Below, piece after piece: positions 9,284 to 17,700 of a stretch of 34,028 nucleotides of DNA. This stretch comes from Acidimicrobiia bacterium (GTDB lineage Bacteria > Actinomycetota > Acidimicrobiia > Spongiisociales > UBA5794), in NCBI GenBank assembly GCA_027036355.1, contig JALVQZ010000165.1, forward strand, positions 1-34,028. Direction: 5' to 3'. Position 1 is the stretch's first letter. Each line of letters opens with the position of its first letter. The notes under the pieces are model-generated. The model was not told where the DNA came from. It saw only the letters and a list, made by a program, of their open reading frames with translations, and made no database searches. The translations under genes and the position numbers were made by a program.

Positions 9284-10137
9284 TGATCCACATCGAGGAG
9301 TTGACGAAGCGCTACGGCAACCTGACCGTGCTCGACCGGTTCGCCATGGACGTCGCCGAGGCCGAAGCCGTCGCCTTGTGGGGTCCCAACGGCGCGGGCA
9401 AGACCACGGTGGTTCGTTGCATCCTCGGTCTCGTCGACTACGACGGAACGGTCGAGGTCGACGGGCTCGACGCCGTGTCCCGCGGCAAGGCGGTCCGAAG
9501 CCGGGTCGGCTACGTCGCCCAGGAGCTCTCCTTCTACGACGAGATGGCGGTCGTGGACGTCCTCGACTTCTCGGCGTCGCTGCGCGGGTTCGGTACCGAA
9601 CGGGTCGACGAGGTCATCGACCTGTTCCATCTCGGCGATCACCGGCTCAAGCGGATCGCGGAGCTCTCCGGCGGACTCAAGCAGCGGCTCGCCCTCGCCT
9701 CGGCGCTCATCCCCGACCCGCCCATCCTCCTCCTCGACGAACCGACGTCGAGCCTCGACGCCCACAGCCGGGAGGAGGCGATCGAGCTCTTCGAACGGCT
9801 TCGCGACGAAGGTCGCACGATCCTCCTCACCACCCACCACATGGAGGAGATGGGCATGCTGGTCGACCGGGTGATCGCCATGGAGGGCGGTCGGATCGTC
9901 ACCGAATGCGCTCCGGCGGCGCTCGCCGACGAACTCGGGCTCCGTGTCTGGTTGCACATCCTCGTCGATGCCGAGAACACCGCCAAGGCGCAAGAGGCCC
10001 TGGCGGCCGACGGGTTCGACTCTCGCCTCAACGCGGCAGGGATCGTCGTCGAGGTGCCGGCGCAACGGAAGGGAGAGGCCCTCAAGGTGCTGTATCGCGC
10101 CGGGGTGGAGATCGAGGACCTGGAGGTGTGGTCATGA
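9283..10137 (+). CDS. nosF: NosF, ABC transporter ATP-binding protein for NosZ maturation
   Basis: 284 residues. Walker A GPNGAGKTT (34-42), Q-loop near AQELSF (79-84), signature LSGGLKQR (128-135), Walker B ILLLDEPTSSLD (148-159), switch His in LLTTHHMEEMG. Cytoplasmic ATPase partner of NosY; together with NosD it drives assembly of the Cu4S site, the transported species being uncertain. Start chosen at ATG 9283 (GAAGGAGG just upstream); GTG 9280 is the adjacent alternative. It shares one base with the nosD stop and overlaps nosY by four bases. Confidence 0.94.
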   Translation: MIHIEELTKRYGNLTVLDRFAMDVAEAEAVALWGPNGAGKTTVVRCILGLVDYDGTVEVDGLDAVSRGKAVRSRVGYVAQELSFYDEMAVVDVLDFSASLRGFGTERVDEVIDLFHLGDHRLKRIAELSGGLKQRLALASALIPDPPILLLDEPTSSLDAHSREEAIELFERLRDEGRTILLTTHHMEEMGMLVDRVIAMEGGRIVTECAPAALADELGLRVWLHILVDAENTAKAQEALAADGFDSRLNAAGIVVEVPAQRKGEALKVLYRAGVEIEDLEVWS

Positions 10138-11018
10138 CCGCGATCGTCGCGCCCAACGCCGAACGCGTCGCCGACGTCCCGGAGCGGGCGCAGCGACGTG
10201 CGATCGTCGCCATCGCCCGCAAGGAGCTCGGCGATGCCGTTCGGAGCCGCTGGTTCTGGATGTGGGCCATCGCCTTCGCCCTCCTCGCGGCCGTCCTGGC
10301 GAGCGTCGCCCTGCCCGGATCCCGCATCGCGGGCTCGGCCAGCTTCGGACGGACCGCGGCGTCGCTCGTCGCCCTCGTCCAGATCATCGTTCCGCTCATG
10401 GGGCTGACCCTCGGTGCCCAGAGCATCGCCGCCCAGCGCGAGAGCGGCGCCCTCCGGTTCCTCCTCAGCCACCCGGTCAACCGCACCGAGGCCTTCTGGG
10501 GCATCCATCTCGGCCTCTCGGTCGCCCTGCTGGCGGCGGCATCGGCGGGCTTCGGCGCCGCCGGTCTGGTCACCGCCATCCGCAGCGGGGGCGCCCAGGC
10601 CGGCGCGTTCCTGCGCATCACGGTGCTGGCGTGGGTCCTGGTGATCGCGATGTTGGGCGTCGGGATGCTGATCAGCGTGTTCGCCCGTCGAGCGTCGGCG
10701 GCGCTCGGGATCGCGGTGTTCGTATGGCTGGCCTTCGTGTTCCTCGGCGACCTCGGGCTCATGGGGACCGCAGTCGCCACCCGGATGCCCGTCGACGCCC
10801 TGTTCTTCGCCACGGTGGCGAACCCGATCGAAGCGTTCCGTCTCGCCGCCCTCGGTTCCTTCGTCGGGTCGCTCGACATCCTCGGACCCTCCGGTACCTA
10901 CGCGGTCGATGCGCTCGGACCGGCGCTCATGCCCGTCATCGTGGGCGTCCTCGTCCTCTGGATGATCCTCCCCGCCGTCGGCGCCTGGATCCGCTTCCGC
11001 ACGGCGAAGGACGTGTGA
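10134..11018 (+). CDS. nosY: NosY, ABC-2 type permease for NosZ maturation
   Basis: 294 residues, six hydrophobic helices. After a short cytoplasmic N-terminus comes the typical ABC-2 entry IARKELGDAVRSRWFWMW, then helices near 47-65, 84-102, 133-157, 163-188, 195-217 and 260-285; ESGALRFLLSHPVNRTEAF is the conserved cytoplasmic coupling segment of NosY proteins. Membrane partner of NosF. The start overlaps nosF by ATGA and the stop is followed after one base by nosL. Confidence 0.93.
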   Translation: MTAIVAPNAERVADVPERAQRRAIVAIARKELGDAVRSRWFWMWAIAFALLAAVLASVALPGSRIAGSASFGRTAASLVALVQIIVPLMGLTLGAQSIAAQRESGALRFLLSHPVNRTEAFWGIHLGLSVALLAAASAGFGAAGLVTAIRSGGAQAGAFLRITVLAWVLVIAMLGVGMLISVFARRASAALGIAVFVWLAFVFLGDLGLMGTAVATRMPVDALFFATVANPIEAFRLAALGSFVGSLDILGPSGTYAVDALGPALMPVIVGVLVLWMILPAVGAWIRFRTAKDV

Positions 11019-11019
11019 C

Positions 11020-11499
11020 GTGACCCGTACGGCGCTCCTCCTCCCGATCGTTGTCATCTCCCTGCTCGCGGCCGGCTGTGCCCGGTCGGGACCGAGCACC
11101 GGGCCGCCCGAGATCGCCTACGGCCGGGACCTCTGCGTCGAATGCGGGATGATCATCTCCGAACCGAGGTTCGCCGCCGCCTACCGACTCCCGGACGGGA
11201 CCGAGGCGAAGTTCGACGACCTCGGCGGCCTGCTCATCCACGGCCACGAGACCGGCGAGCTCGACGAAGCGACCGTATGGGTCCACGACTACGACACCGA
11301 GGAGTGGATCGAGGCCGAGGCTGCGTTCTACGTCGTGACCGGAACCGGCGCGACCCCGATGGGGTACGGCATCTTCTCGTTCGCCGACCGGGCGACAGCC
11401 GAGCGGTTCGCGGCCGAAGCGGACGGGGCGGTCATGACCTGGGAGGAGCTCACGGCGATCCCCACCGACCAGATCGGGACCTCTGGATCACACCCCTGA
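11020..11499 (+). CDS. nosL: NosL, copper chaperone lipoprotein
   Basis: 159 residues from GTG 11020. Signal peptide with lipobox LLAAGC (Cys 20), then the Cu(I)-binding motif CVECGM (Cys 39, Cys 42, Met 44) conserved in NosL, followed by the two-domain fold with KFDDLGGLL and VHDYDTEEWI. NosL delivers copper for NosZ. It ends the nos operon and its 3' end overlaps the convergent nnr gene by 12 bases. No nosR, nosG, nosC or nosH is seen, so the electron path to NosZ must involve other proteins. Confidence 0.94.
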   Translation: MTRTALLLPIVVISLLAAGCARSGPSTGPPEIAYGRDLCVECGMIISEPRFAAAYRLPDGTEAKFDDLGGLLIHGHETGELDEATVWVHDYDTEEWIEAEAAFYVVTGTGATPMGYGIFSFADRATAERFAAEADGAVMTWEELTAIPTDQIGTSGSHP

Positions 11500-12903
11500 G
11501 CGCCCGACCTCACGGGCGAGCTCCTCGGCGGTGACGACCCGGCGGGTGGCGAGACGACGCCCCGCCACCCCGTGGTGGTAGGCGGCCGAACGGGCCGCCT
11601 CCTCGATCGGCGACCCGGCCGCCGCGAAGGCGCCGATCATCCCTGCCAGCACGTCGCCGGTCCCGATCGTCGCCAGCTCCGGTCCGCCGCTGGTGATCGC
11701 CCAACGCCGGCGTCCGAGTACGAACGTGGGATTGCCTTTGAGGAGCACGACGGCGCCGGTCGCCGCGACCAGCTCGAGGGCGGCCCGGTACGACGCGGGA
11801 CGACCGGCGAACCGCTCGAACTCGCCCGCATGGGGAGTGATCACGATCGGCCCATCCCGCTCCAACAGGACGCCGGGCGACGACAGCGCGTTGATGCCGT
11901 CCGCATCGAGAACCACGGGACCTGACCATCGTCGGAGCAACTCGACCACGAAGGTCTCCGGCACCGAACCGAGGCCGGGCCCGACGACGAGGCTGTCGTA
12001 CCGATCGACGTGGGCCAGGATCCCCGAGGCGTCACCGCCGAACCGGGACCCCTCTTCAGCCGCCACGGTCAGCAGGCCTGGACGCATCGCGGCGTACAGC
12101 GGCTGGAGGTCTTCGGCGCAGGCGATGCCGACCGCACCGGCGCCGGCATGCAGCGCACCGTCGGCGGCCAGCACCGCGGCACCCGTCGTCCCCGGCGCTC
12201 CCCCGACCACCAGCACCGAGCCCGCCGACCACTTGTGGGCGGTTCGGGGCCGGACCGGGCGGGGGGCGTCCACTTCCTCCGCCACGAGGAACTCGGGACG
12301 CTCGCCGGCCAGGCCGATGTCCACGACATCGATGCGACCGCACCGGTCGGGACCCTCGCCGAGGAGCTGACCGGTCTTGAAGGCATGGAACGTGACGGTC
12401 CTGGCGGCGGTGAAGGCCGGACCGGCGACCTCGCCGGTGGCAGCGTCGAGGCCCGAGGGCACGTCGACGGCCAGCACCGGGACAGGGAGCTCGGTCCATG
12501 GGTGCAGCGCCTCGGGAAGCACCCCGTGGAAGCCGGTCCCGAACACCGCGTCGATCACCAGATCCCAGTGCCGGTCGGGGCGACCCAGCGGCTCGACGAC
12601 GACCCCGGATCGCACCGCGGCGGTCGCTGCTCTGCGCGCAGGCGAGAAGTCACCCTTGGGGAACCCGACTGACCGGACGGTGACCTGTGCACCCCGCCGC
12701 GCCAGGTAACGTGCGGCGACGTACCCGTCGCCACCGTTGTTGCCGCGACCGGCCAGCACGACGACCTTCGATCCGTATCCGATCCCCATCTCGGCGGCCA
12801 CCCGAGCGACCCCGAATCCGGCCCGGTCCATGAGGATGTCGACGGGAACGACCGACTCGGCATCCAGACGGGCCGCCTCCTCCGGCGTGATGACGGGTTT
12901 CAC
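11488..12903 (-). CDS. nnr: bifunctional NAD(P)H-hydrate epimerase / ADP-dependent dehydratase
   Basis: Repairs hydrated NADH and NADPH: the N-terminal YjeF_N domain epimerises NAD(P)HX, the C-terminal ribokinase-like domain dehydrates the S form. 471 residues from GTG 12903, the normal size of the fused enzyme. N-domain: VVLAGRGNNGGDGYVAARYL (about 46-65) and DAVFGTG, DVPSGLDA. C-domain: VVGPGLGS, VLDADGINALSS, ITPHAGEFERF, LLKGNPTFV and TIGTGDVLAGMI, with the catalytic Asp in GTGD. The start overlaps the acpS stop by four bases (GTGA), which decides it over the longer open frame to 13068. The gene is the last of the left-running operon before the respiratory block. Confidence 0.95.
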   Translation of the reverse strand: MKPVITPEEAARLDAESVVPVDILMDRAGFGVARVAAEMGIGYGSKVVVLAGRGNNGGDGYVAARYLARRGAQVTVRSVGFPKGDFSPARRAATAAVRSGVVVEPLGRPDRHWDLVIDAVFGTGFHGVLPEALHPWTELPVPVLAVDVPSGLDAATGEVAGPAFTAARTVTFHAFKTGQLLGEGPDRCGRIDVVDIGLAGERPEFLVAEEVDAPRPVRPRTAHKWSAGSVLVVGGAPGTTGAAVLAADGALHAGAGAVGIACAEDLQPLYAAMRPGLLTVAAEEGSRFGGDASGILAHVDRYDSLVVGPGLGSVPETFVVELLRRWSGPVVLDADGINALSSPGVLLERDGPIVITPHAGEFERFAGRPASYRAALELVAATGAVVLLKGNPTFVLGRRRWAITSGGPELATIGTGDVLAGMIGAFAAAGSPIEEAARSAAYHHGVAGRRLATRRVVTAEELAREVGRSGV

Positions 12904-13283
12904 GGCGAGTGCTCCGCCAGCGACACCGCGAACACGAGGGCCTGCGAATCGGTGTGGGTGATGGTGATCTTCACGTCGACGACCCCCAACATGGACGCAC
13001 GCTCCAGCGCGGTCCCGGCCAGCCGCACCCGCGGTGGCCCGCCGCCGGTGATCTCGATGTCGGTCCACCGCAGGCGGCGCCAGCCGGTCCCTAGGCTCTT
13101 CATGACCGCCTCCTTACCGGCGAACCGGGCAGCCAGACGGGCGGACGGGTCAACGAAGCGGTGGGCGTACGCCCATTCATGATCGGTGAAGCAGCGTTCC
13201 TTGAACCGCTCGCCGTACCGGTCGAGGAGACGACGGACGCGGCTCACCTCGGCGAGGTCGACGCCCAGCCCGACGATCTCCAC
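12900..13283 (-). CDS. acpS: holo-[acyl-carrier-protein] synthase
   Basis: Transfers 4'-phosphopantetheine from CoA to acyl carrier protein in fatty-acid synthesis. 127 residues from GTG 13283, with AAGGGAG a few bases upstream. Metal-binding motifs: GLGVDLAEVSRV near the N-terminus (Asp) and RFAGKEAVMKSLGTG (Glu and Lys), then the C-terminal strand pair with THTDSQALVFAVSL. The frame is open upstream to 13373, but those 30 residues overlap the glmS 3' end and lack similarity. It lies 19 bases after glmS and is coupled to nnr. Confidence 0.95.
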   Translation of the reverse strand: MEIVGLGVDLAEVSRVRRLLDRYGERFKERCFTDHEWAYAHRFVDPSARLAARFAGKEAVMKSLGTGWRRLRWTDIEITGGGPPRVRLAGTALERASMLGVVDVKITITHTDSQALVFAVSLAEHSP

Positions 13284-13302
13284 GGCGCTCCCTTCGGGTG
13301 AT

Positions 13303-15123
13303 CTACTCGACGGTGACCGACTTCGCCAGGTTCCTCGGCTGATCGATGTCGTGACCCCGCAGCCGGGCGACATGGTACGCGAGGAGCTGGAGCGGAACGA
13401 CGGCGGTGACCGGAGCGAGCAGATCCTCGCCCTCGGGGATCCGGAGGACGACGTCGGCGAACTTCCCGATCTCGGCGTCCGTGTCGTAGGCGACGGCGAT
13501 CACCCGCGCACCTCGCGCCTTGACCTCTTGGACCGCAGACAGCGTCTTGTCGTACACGTCGCGCTGGGTGATCACCACGATGACCGGCACCCCCTCGGTC
13601 ACCAACGCCAGCGTGCCGTGCTTGAGCTCGCCGGCCGGCATCGCCTCGGAATGCAGGTAGGAGATCTCCTTCAGCTTCAACGATCCCTCCATGGCGACGG
13701 CGTAGTCGAGGCCGCGCCCGATGAAGTAGACGTCGTCGGCGTCCACCATCGACTCGGCCGCCGCCATCACGTCCTTCTCGCTCCGCAGGACCTCTTCGAC
13801 CATCTCCGGCAAGCGGCGAAGGCCGGCGGTGACCCGCCGGGCGACCTCCTCGTCGAGGACACCCCTCGCCCGGCCGAGGCGCAGCGCCAGCAGGTACTGG
13901 CCGATGAGCATCGCCAAGTAGGCCTTCGTCGACGCCACCGAGATCTCCGGACCGGCGCGGGTGTACACGATGTCGTCGGCGTCCCGGCTCAGGGTGCTCC
14001 CGACGACGTTCGTGAGAGCCAGCACGCGAGCCCCCAACTCGCCGGCCAGGCGGGCAGCGGCCAAGGTGTCGGCGGTCTCCCCCGACTGCGAGATCGCCAC
14101 CGCCAGGTCCCCCGGCGCGACGAGCGGATCGCCGTACCGCATCTCGTGCGCGTACTCGACTCGGGTGGGGATCCGCAACGTTCGGCGGAACACCTCGGCA
14201 CCGACGAGACCGGCGTGGTACGCCGTCCCGCAGGCGGTGATCCACAGCGTCCCGATCCCACGGGCGAAGTCGTCGTCGAACGCCGCGTCCTCGAGGACCA
14301 CCCGATCGTCCTCGAGCCGCCCGGCGATGGTCTCGGAGACGACGGACGGCTGCTCGTGGATCTCCTTCAGCATGAAGTGCTCGAACCCGGCCTTCTCGGC
14401 CTGTTCGGCGTCCCACGACACGTGGAAGACCTCCCGCTGCACCGGATCGCCCGAGATCGTCTCGATCGACGCCCCGTCGGCGTCGATGACCACCAGCTCG
14501 TCGTCCTCCACGATGAGGAAGTCGCGGGTCCGATGGAGGACGGCCGGGATGTCCGACGCCAGGTAGTTCTCTCCGTCGCCGAGGCCCACGACGAGGGGGC
14601 TGATCTTGCGGACGGCGACGATCGTGCCCGGCTCGGCCTTCGCCATCACCACCAGGGCGTACGCGCCCCTGGCGCGGGCGACGGCCTTGCGCACCGCGGC
14701 CACGAGATCGCCGTCGTACTCGGAGGCGACGAGATGGGCGAGGACCTCGGTGTCGGTGTCGGAGGCGAACGATGCTCCCGACGCTTGCAACTCCTCACGC
14801 AACGCGTAGAAGTTCTCGATGATGCCGTTGTGGACGACGACGAAATCGCCGGTCGGATCCGCGTGGGGATGAGCGTTGCGATCCGACGGCGGACCGTGGG
14901 TGGCCCAGCGGGTGTGCCCGATGCCGGCGTTGCCGGCGATCGGCTCCGAGTCGATCAGCGCGGCCAGGCGCTCGATCTTCCCTTCGGCCTTGCGGATCTC
15001 GATCCCCCCACCGGCCACGGCGATGCCCGCCGAGTCGTAGCCGCGGTACTCGAGCCGGGTGAGCCCGTCGAGCAGTATCGGGGCCGCCTGCTGGGGCCCA
15101 ACGTATCCCATGATCCCGCACAC
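13303..15123 (-). CDS. glmS: glutamine--fructose-6-phosphate aminotransferase (isomerizing)
   Basis: Makes glucosamine-6-phosphate from fructose-6-phosphate and glutamine, the first step of aminosugar synthesis for the cell wall. 606 residues. N-terminal Ntn glutaminase with catalytic Cys 2 after the start (VCGIMGYVG), RLEYRGYDSAGI and THGPPSDRNAHPH; C-terminal paired SIS domains with GTAYHAGLVGAEVF, SQSGETADTLAA and the terminal KSVTVE. GTG 15123 is chosen so that Cys follows directly, as needed for the N-terminal nucleophile; GGGAGGT precedes it. Upstream lies a glmS ribozyme, so the expected control is cleavage of this mRNA when its product accumulates. Confidence 0.98.
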   Translation of the reverse strand: MCGIMGYVGPQQAAPILLDGLTRLEYRGYDSAGIAVAGGGIEIRKAEGKIERLAALIDSEPIAGNAGIGHTRWATHGPPSDRNAHPHADPTGDFVVVHNGIIENFYALREELQASGASFASDTDTEVLAHLVASEYDGDLVAAVRKAVARARGAYALVVMAKAEPGTIVAVRKISPLVVGLGDGENYLASDIPAVLHRTRDFLIVEDDELVVIDADGASIETISGDPVQREVFHVSWDAEQAEKAGFEHFMLKEIHEQPSVVSETIAGRLEDDRVVLEDAAFDDDFARGIGTLWITACGTAYHAGLVGAEVFRRTLRIPTRVEYAHEMRYGDPLVAPGDLAVAISQSGETADTLAAARLAGELGARVLALTNVVGSTLSRDADDIVYTRAGPEISVASTKAYLAMLIGQYLLALRLGRARGVLDEEVARRVTAGLRRLPEMVEEVLRSEKDVMAAAESMVDADDVYFIGRGLDYAVAMEGSLKLKEISYLHSEAMPAGELKHGTLALVTEGVPVIVVITQRDVYDKTLSAVQEVKARGARVIAVAYDTDAEIGKFADVVLRIPEGEDLLAPVTAVVPLQLLAYHVARLRGHDIDQPRNLAKSVTVE

Positions 15124-15178
15124 GGCGCGACCTCCCATCGTCGAGGGGGTCGGAGGAGCGGGAACGGGATGGGTCCCG

Positions 15179-15323
15179 TTTCACACCGATGCGGCCTCTG
15201 TGCCGGGATCGCTCCCGGTTTTGCTCCGCATCGTCACGACCGTGAACGGCCGAGAGGGCATCCGCCGACGGTTCGATACTCCCTCTTCCTCGTCTCCTCA
15301 CCCTGGGGATGAGGGCAGGCGCT
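15179..15323 (-). ncRNA. glmS self-cleaving ribozyme (glucosamine-6-phosphate activated)
   Basis: In the leader of glmS. Predicted cleavage A15323|G15322 in GGA|GCGCC. P1: eight pairs, 15314-15307 with 15303-15296, loop CCA. Conserved core: GACGAGG (15294-15288), TATCGA (15278-15273) and TCGGCGGATG (15268-15259). P2: AGAGGG (15286-15281) with CCCTCT (15258-15253). P2.2: CGCC (15321-15318) with GGCG (15266-15263). P3: TTCAC (15246-15242) with GTGAA (15184-15180). P4: GATGCGG (15232-15226) with CCGCATC (15194-15188), capped by a six-pair stem and GCGA tetraloop (15218-15203). Order, spacing and core match the known class; in Bacillus the ribozyme cuts the glmS mRNA when glucosamine-6-phosphate binds. 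A further hairpin (15180-15163) follows before the GTG. Confidence 0.92.
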
Positions 15324-15390
15324 CCAGAGACAGCTCGTCCGACCCGGCTTCGGTTGTGACCCCAGGTTACCCGAGGATCCGTCGAAGGCC

Positions 15391-16713
15391 TCAGTGCCGT
15401 CCGATCCGGCGACCGACGACCTCCGCGATCGAATCGGCGACCGTCGCCGCCTGGTCCTCGGACGGTGCTTCGACCATGACCCGGACGAGCGGTTCGGTGC
15501 CCGACGCCCGCACGAGGACGCGGCCGTGATCGCCCAGCGTCCGCTCCCCCTCGGCGATCGCCTCGGCGATCTCGACGTCCTCTCCGAGACGATCCTTGTC
15601 GGCAACCTCCACGTTGCGGAGGACCTGCGGATAGACCGTCATGACCTTGCGCAGCTCCCGCAGCTCCCGGCCGGTGGCCGCCATGACCTCCATGAGACGC
15701 AGCGCCGTGCGGAGCCCGTCGCCCGTCGTACGATCCTCGAGTAGCACGTGTCCCGACTGCTCACCGCCGATCACCGCTCTCGTCCGTCGCATCGCCTCCA
15801 GGACGTAGCGGTCGCCCACCGCGGTCTGGATCACCTCGACGCCGATCGCCCGCATCGCCTCGTGGAACCCGAGGTTGGACATCACCGTGACGACGACCGT
15901 GTCGCTCTGCAGCCGTCCCTGTTCGTGCAGCCAGTTGGCGAAGATCGCCATCAACACGTCCCCGTCGACGACCTCGCCGTCCTCGTCGACGGCGATCAGT
16001 CGATCCGCATCGCCGTCGAAGGCGAGCCCCACCCTCCCCCGCGCCACGGCGGCGACCGCCTCGGGCCGGGTGGCACCGCAGCCGTCGTTGATGTTCATCC
16101 CGTCGGGTTCGTCGTTGATGATCTCGACGGTCGCTCCGACCCTGTCGAACAGCAACGGGGCAGCCCGGAAGGCGGCACCGTTGGCGCAGTCGACGACGAA
16201 CTCCAGCCCTCGCATGGAGTACCGGACCGTCGCCGCGAGCCGGTCCACGTAGCGTTCGGTGGCGTCCGCCATCACGGTCTGGATCCCCACCGCCGAACCG
16301 ACGGGGACACCGGTGCGGCGGTCACTGCGATAGGCCGCCTCGATGGCGGCCTCCTCCTCGTCGGACAGCTTCGTCCCGTTCCGTCCGAAGAACTTGATCC
16401 CGTTGTCCTCGGCGGGATTGTGCGACGCGCTGACCATGACGCCGAAACCGGCGTCGATGTCGCGACCGAGCCGCGAGACGGCGCCGACGGGCACGATACC
16501 GAGATCGACGACGTCGACACCGACCGAGTTGAAGCCGGCCATCAAGGCCGCGGCGAGCATCGGGGACGACCGTCGAGGGTCGCGGCCGATCGCCACCGGG
16601 AGATCGGTCATCGCGCCGGCCGCCCTGGCCAGCCCGACCGCGAGGTCGACGGTCAGTTCCGAGTTGGCCCGGCCTCGCACGCCGTCGGTGCCGAACAACG
16701 TCCGTTCGGTCAT
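15391..16713 (-). CDS. glmM: phosphoglucosamine mutase
   Basis: Interconverts glucosamine-6-phosphate and glucosamine-1-phosphate, feeding UDP-GlcNAc for peptidoglycan. 440 residues. N-terminal LFGTDGVRG, the phosphoserine loop VSASHNPAEDNGIKFFG (active Ser about residue 97), the metal loop AFDGDADRLIAVDEDG, the sugar loop GEQSGH and the C-terminal phosphate site VRASGTEPLVRVMVEA are all present. ATG 16713 is preceded by GGAAGGGG. It follows rpsI by 64 bases; the 267-base gap after its stop is filled by the glmS ribozyme leader. Confidence 0.98.
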   Translation of the reverse strand: MTERTLFGTDGVRGRANSELTVDLAVGLARAAGAMTDLPVAIGRDPRRSSPMLAAALMAGFNSVGVDVVDLGIVPVGAVSRLGRDIDAGFGVMVSASHNPAEDNGIKFFGRNGTKLSDEEEAAIEAAYRSDRRTGVPVGSAVGIQTVMADATERYVDRLAATVRYSMRGLEFVVDCANGAAFRAAPLLFDRVGATVEIINDEPDGMNINDGCGATRPEAVAAVARGRVGLAFDGDADRLIAVDEDGEVVDGDVLMAIFANWLHEQGRLQSDTVVVTVMSNLGFHEAMRAIGVEVIQTAVGDRYVLEAMRRTRAVIGGEQSGHVLLEDRTTGDGLRTALRLMEVMAATGRELRELRKVMTVYPQVLRNVEVADKDRLGEDVEIAEAIAEGERTLGDHGRVLVRASGTEPLVRVMVEAPSEDQAATVADSIAEVVGRRIGRH

Positions 16714-16777
16714 GGATGGACCCCTTCCGCCGCTCGGCCCGGCCCCATCGCCTCGACGACCGACGCTCGGACGCCCG

Positions 16778-17176
16778 TCAACGCTTCGTGAACTGCGGTG
16801 CCCTTCGGGCCTTGCGGAGCCCGTACTTCTTGCGTTCGACGACGCGAGCGTCGCGGGTCAGCATGCCTTCACGCTTCAGCGCGGGACGCAGGTCCGGATC
16901 GATCGCCACCAACGCCCGAGCGATGCCGAGGCGAAGCGCATCGCTCTGGCCCGTCGGTCCGCCACCTTCGAGCTTGGCGTGAACGTCGTAGCGGCCTTCG
17001 GCGTTGACGACCTTGAACGGCTCCTTGACCCTGATCTGGTGGGTCGGCTCGGGGAAGTACTCCTCGAGCTCCTTGCCGTTGAGCACCATCTTGCCGTCCC
17101 CGTGGTAGAGGCGGACACGCACGACCGATCGCTTGCGGCGGCCGGTCGCCTGGGTCAGCGGTTTCGGCTTGGCCAT
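16778..17176 (-). CDS. rpsI: 30S ribosomal protein S9
   Basis: 132 residues beginning [21 protein letters not shown]; the C-terminus ends [11 protein letters not shown], the basic tail that reaches the ribosomal P site. The family core [19 protein letters not shown] is intact. The ATG shares one base with the rplM stop (TGATG), the standard L13-S9 coupling. The longer open frame to 17671 only reads through rplM in another frame. Confidence 0.98.
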   Translation of the reverse strand: MAKPKPLTQATGRRKRSVVRVRLYHGDGKMVLNGKELEEYFPEPTHQIRVKEPFKVVNAEGRYDVHAKLEGGGPTGQSDALRLGIARALVAIDPDLRPALKREGMLTRDARVVERKKYGLRKARRAPQFTKR

Positions 17177-17640
17177 CAGGAACCGACCTTTCCGTAGCTG
17201 ATCTCGAGCGGCTCGGGCGATTGGGCTCCGTGGGGATGGTCCGGACCGCCGTACACCTTGAGCTTCTTGATGATCTTCCGACCGAGCTTGTTCTTCGGGA
17301 GCATGCCTCGGACGGCGGACTCCACGAGACGCTCGGGGTACTTCCGTCGCACCTCGCCGAGGGCCTCGGCGCGGAGCCCACCCGGGTAGCCCGAGTGTCG
17401 GTAGTAGACCTTGTCGGTCTCCTTGTTGCCCGAGACGCGGATCTTGGCGGCGTTGACCACGATCACGAAGTCGCCGCCGTCCACGTGGGGGGCGAACGTC
17501 GGCTTGTGCTTGCCCCGGAGGATCTTGGCGATCTCCGACGCCAACCGGCCGAGGGGCGCGTCGGTCGCGTCCACCACGTACCAGGTGCGTTCGATGTCCG
17601 CCGGCGTGGGCGTGAACGTTCTCTGCAGTTTGGCTCTCAT
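17176..17640 (-). CDS. rplM: 50S ribosomal protein L13
   Basis: 154 residues from ATG 17640: [20 protein letters not shown], with the family motifs [34 protein letters not shown] and [13 protein letters not shown]. An early-assembly 50S protein. The N-terminus is several residues longer than the common form but alignable. Its leader is very short and folds into two mutually exclusive hairpins, one overlapping the GAGGA ribosome site. First gene of the rplM-rpsI-glmM-glmS-acpS-nnr run. Confidence 0.98.
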   Translation of the reverse strand: MRAKLQRTFTPTPADIERTWYVVDATDAPLGRLASEIAKILRGKHKPTFAPHVDGGDFVIVVNAAKIRVSGNKETDKVYYRHSGYPGGLRAEALGEVRRKYPERLVESAVRGMLPKNKLGRKIIKKLKVYGGPDHPHGAQSPEPLEISYGKVGS

Positions 17641-17646
17641 CAGGTC

Positions 17647-17692
17647 CTCGGGAGACGCGGCGTGAAGACACTCCCGAGACGAGGTCCGGGAG
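17647..17692 (-). promoter_or_regulatory. candidate switch in the rplM-rpsI leader (alternative hairpins)
   Basis: On the minus-strand RNA three arms compete: CTCCCG (17692-17687), CTCGGGAG (17678-17671) and CTCCCGAG (17654-17647). The middle arm can pair with the first (6 pairs, 10-base loop) or perfectly with the third (8 pairs, 16-base loop). The third arm covers the first bases of the GAGGA site (17649-17645) of rplM, so the distal hairpin would reduce translation. L13 leaders acting in autoregulation are known in Firmicutes; this one is not evidently homologous. Confidence 0.5.
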
Positions 17693-17700
17693 CGGTGCCC

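Noticed and set aside
15203-15222. CCGGGA/TCCCGG stem followed by TTTT on the plus strand, looking like an intrinsic terminator
   Set aside because: No plus-strand gene ends nearby; the stem is the GNRA-capped part of the ribozyme P4 domain on the minus strand.
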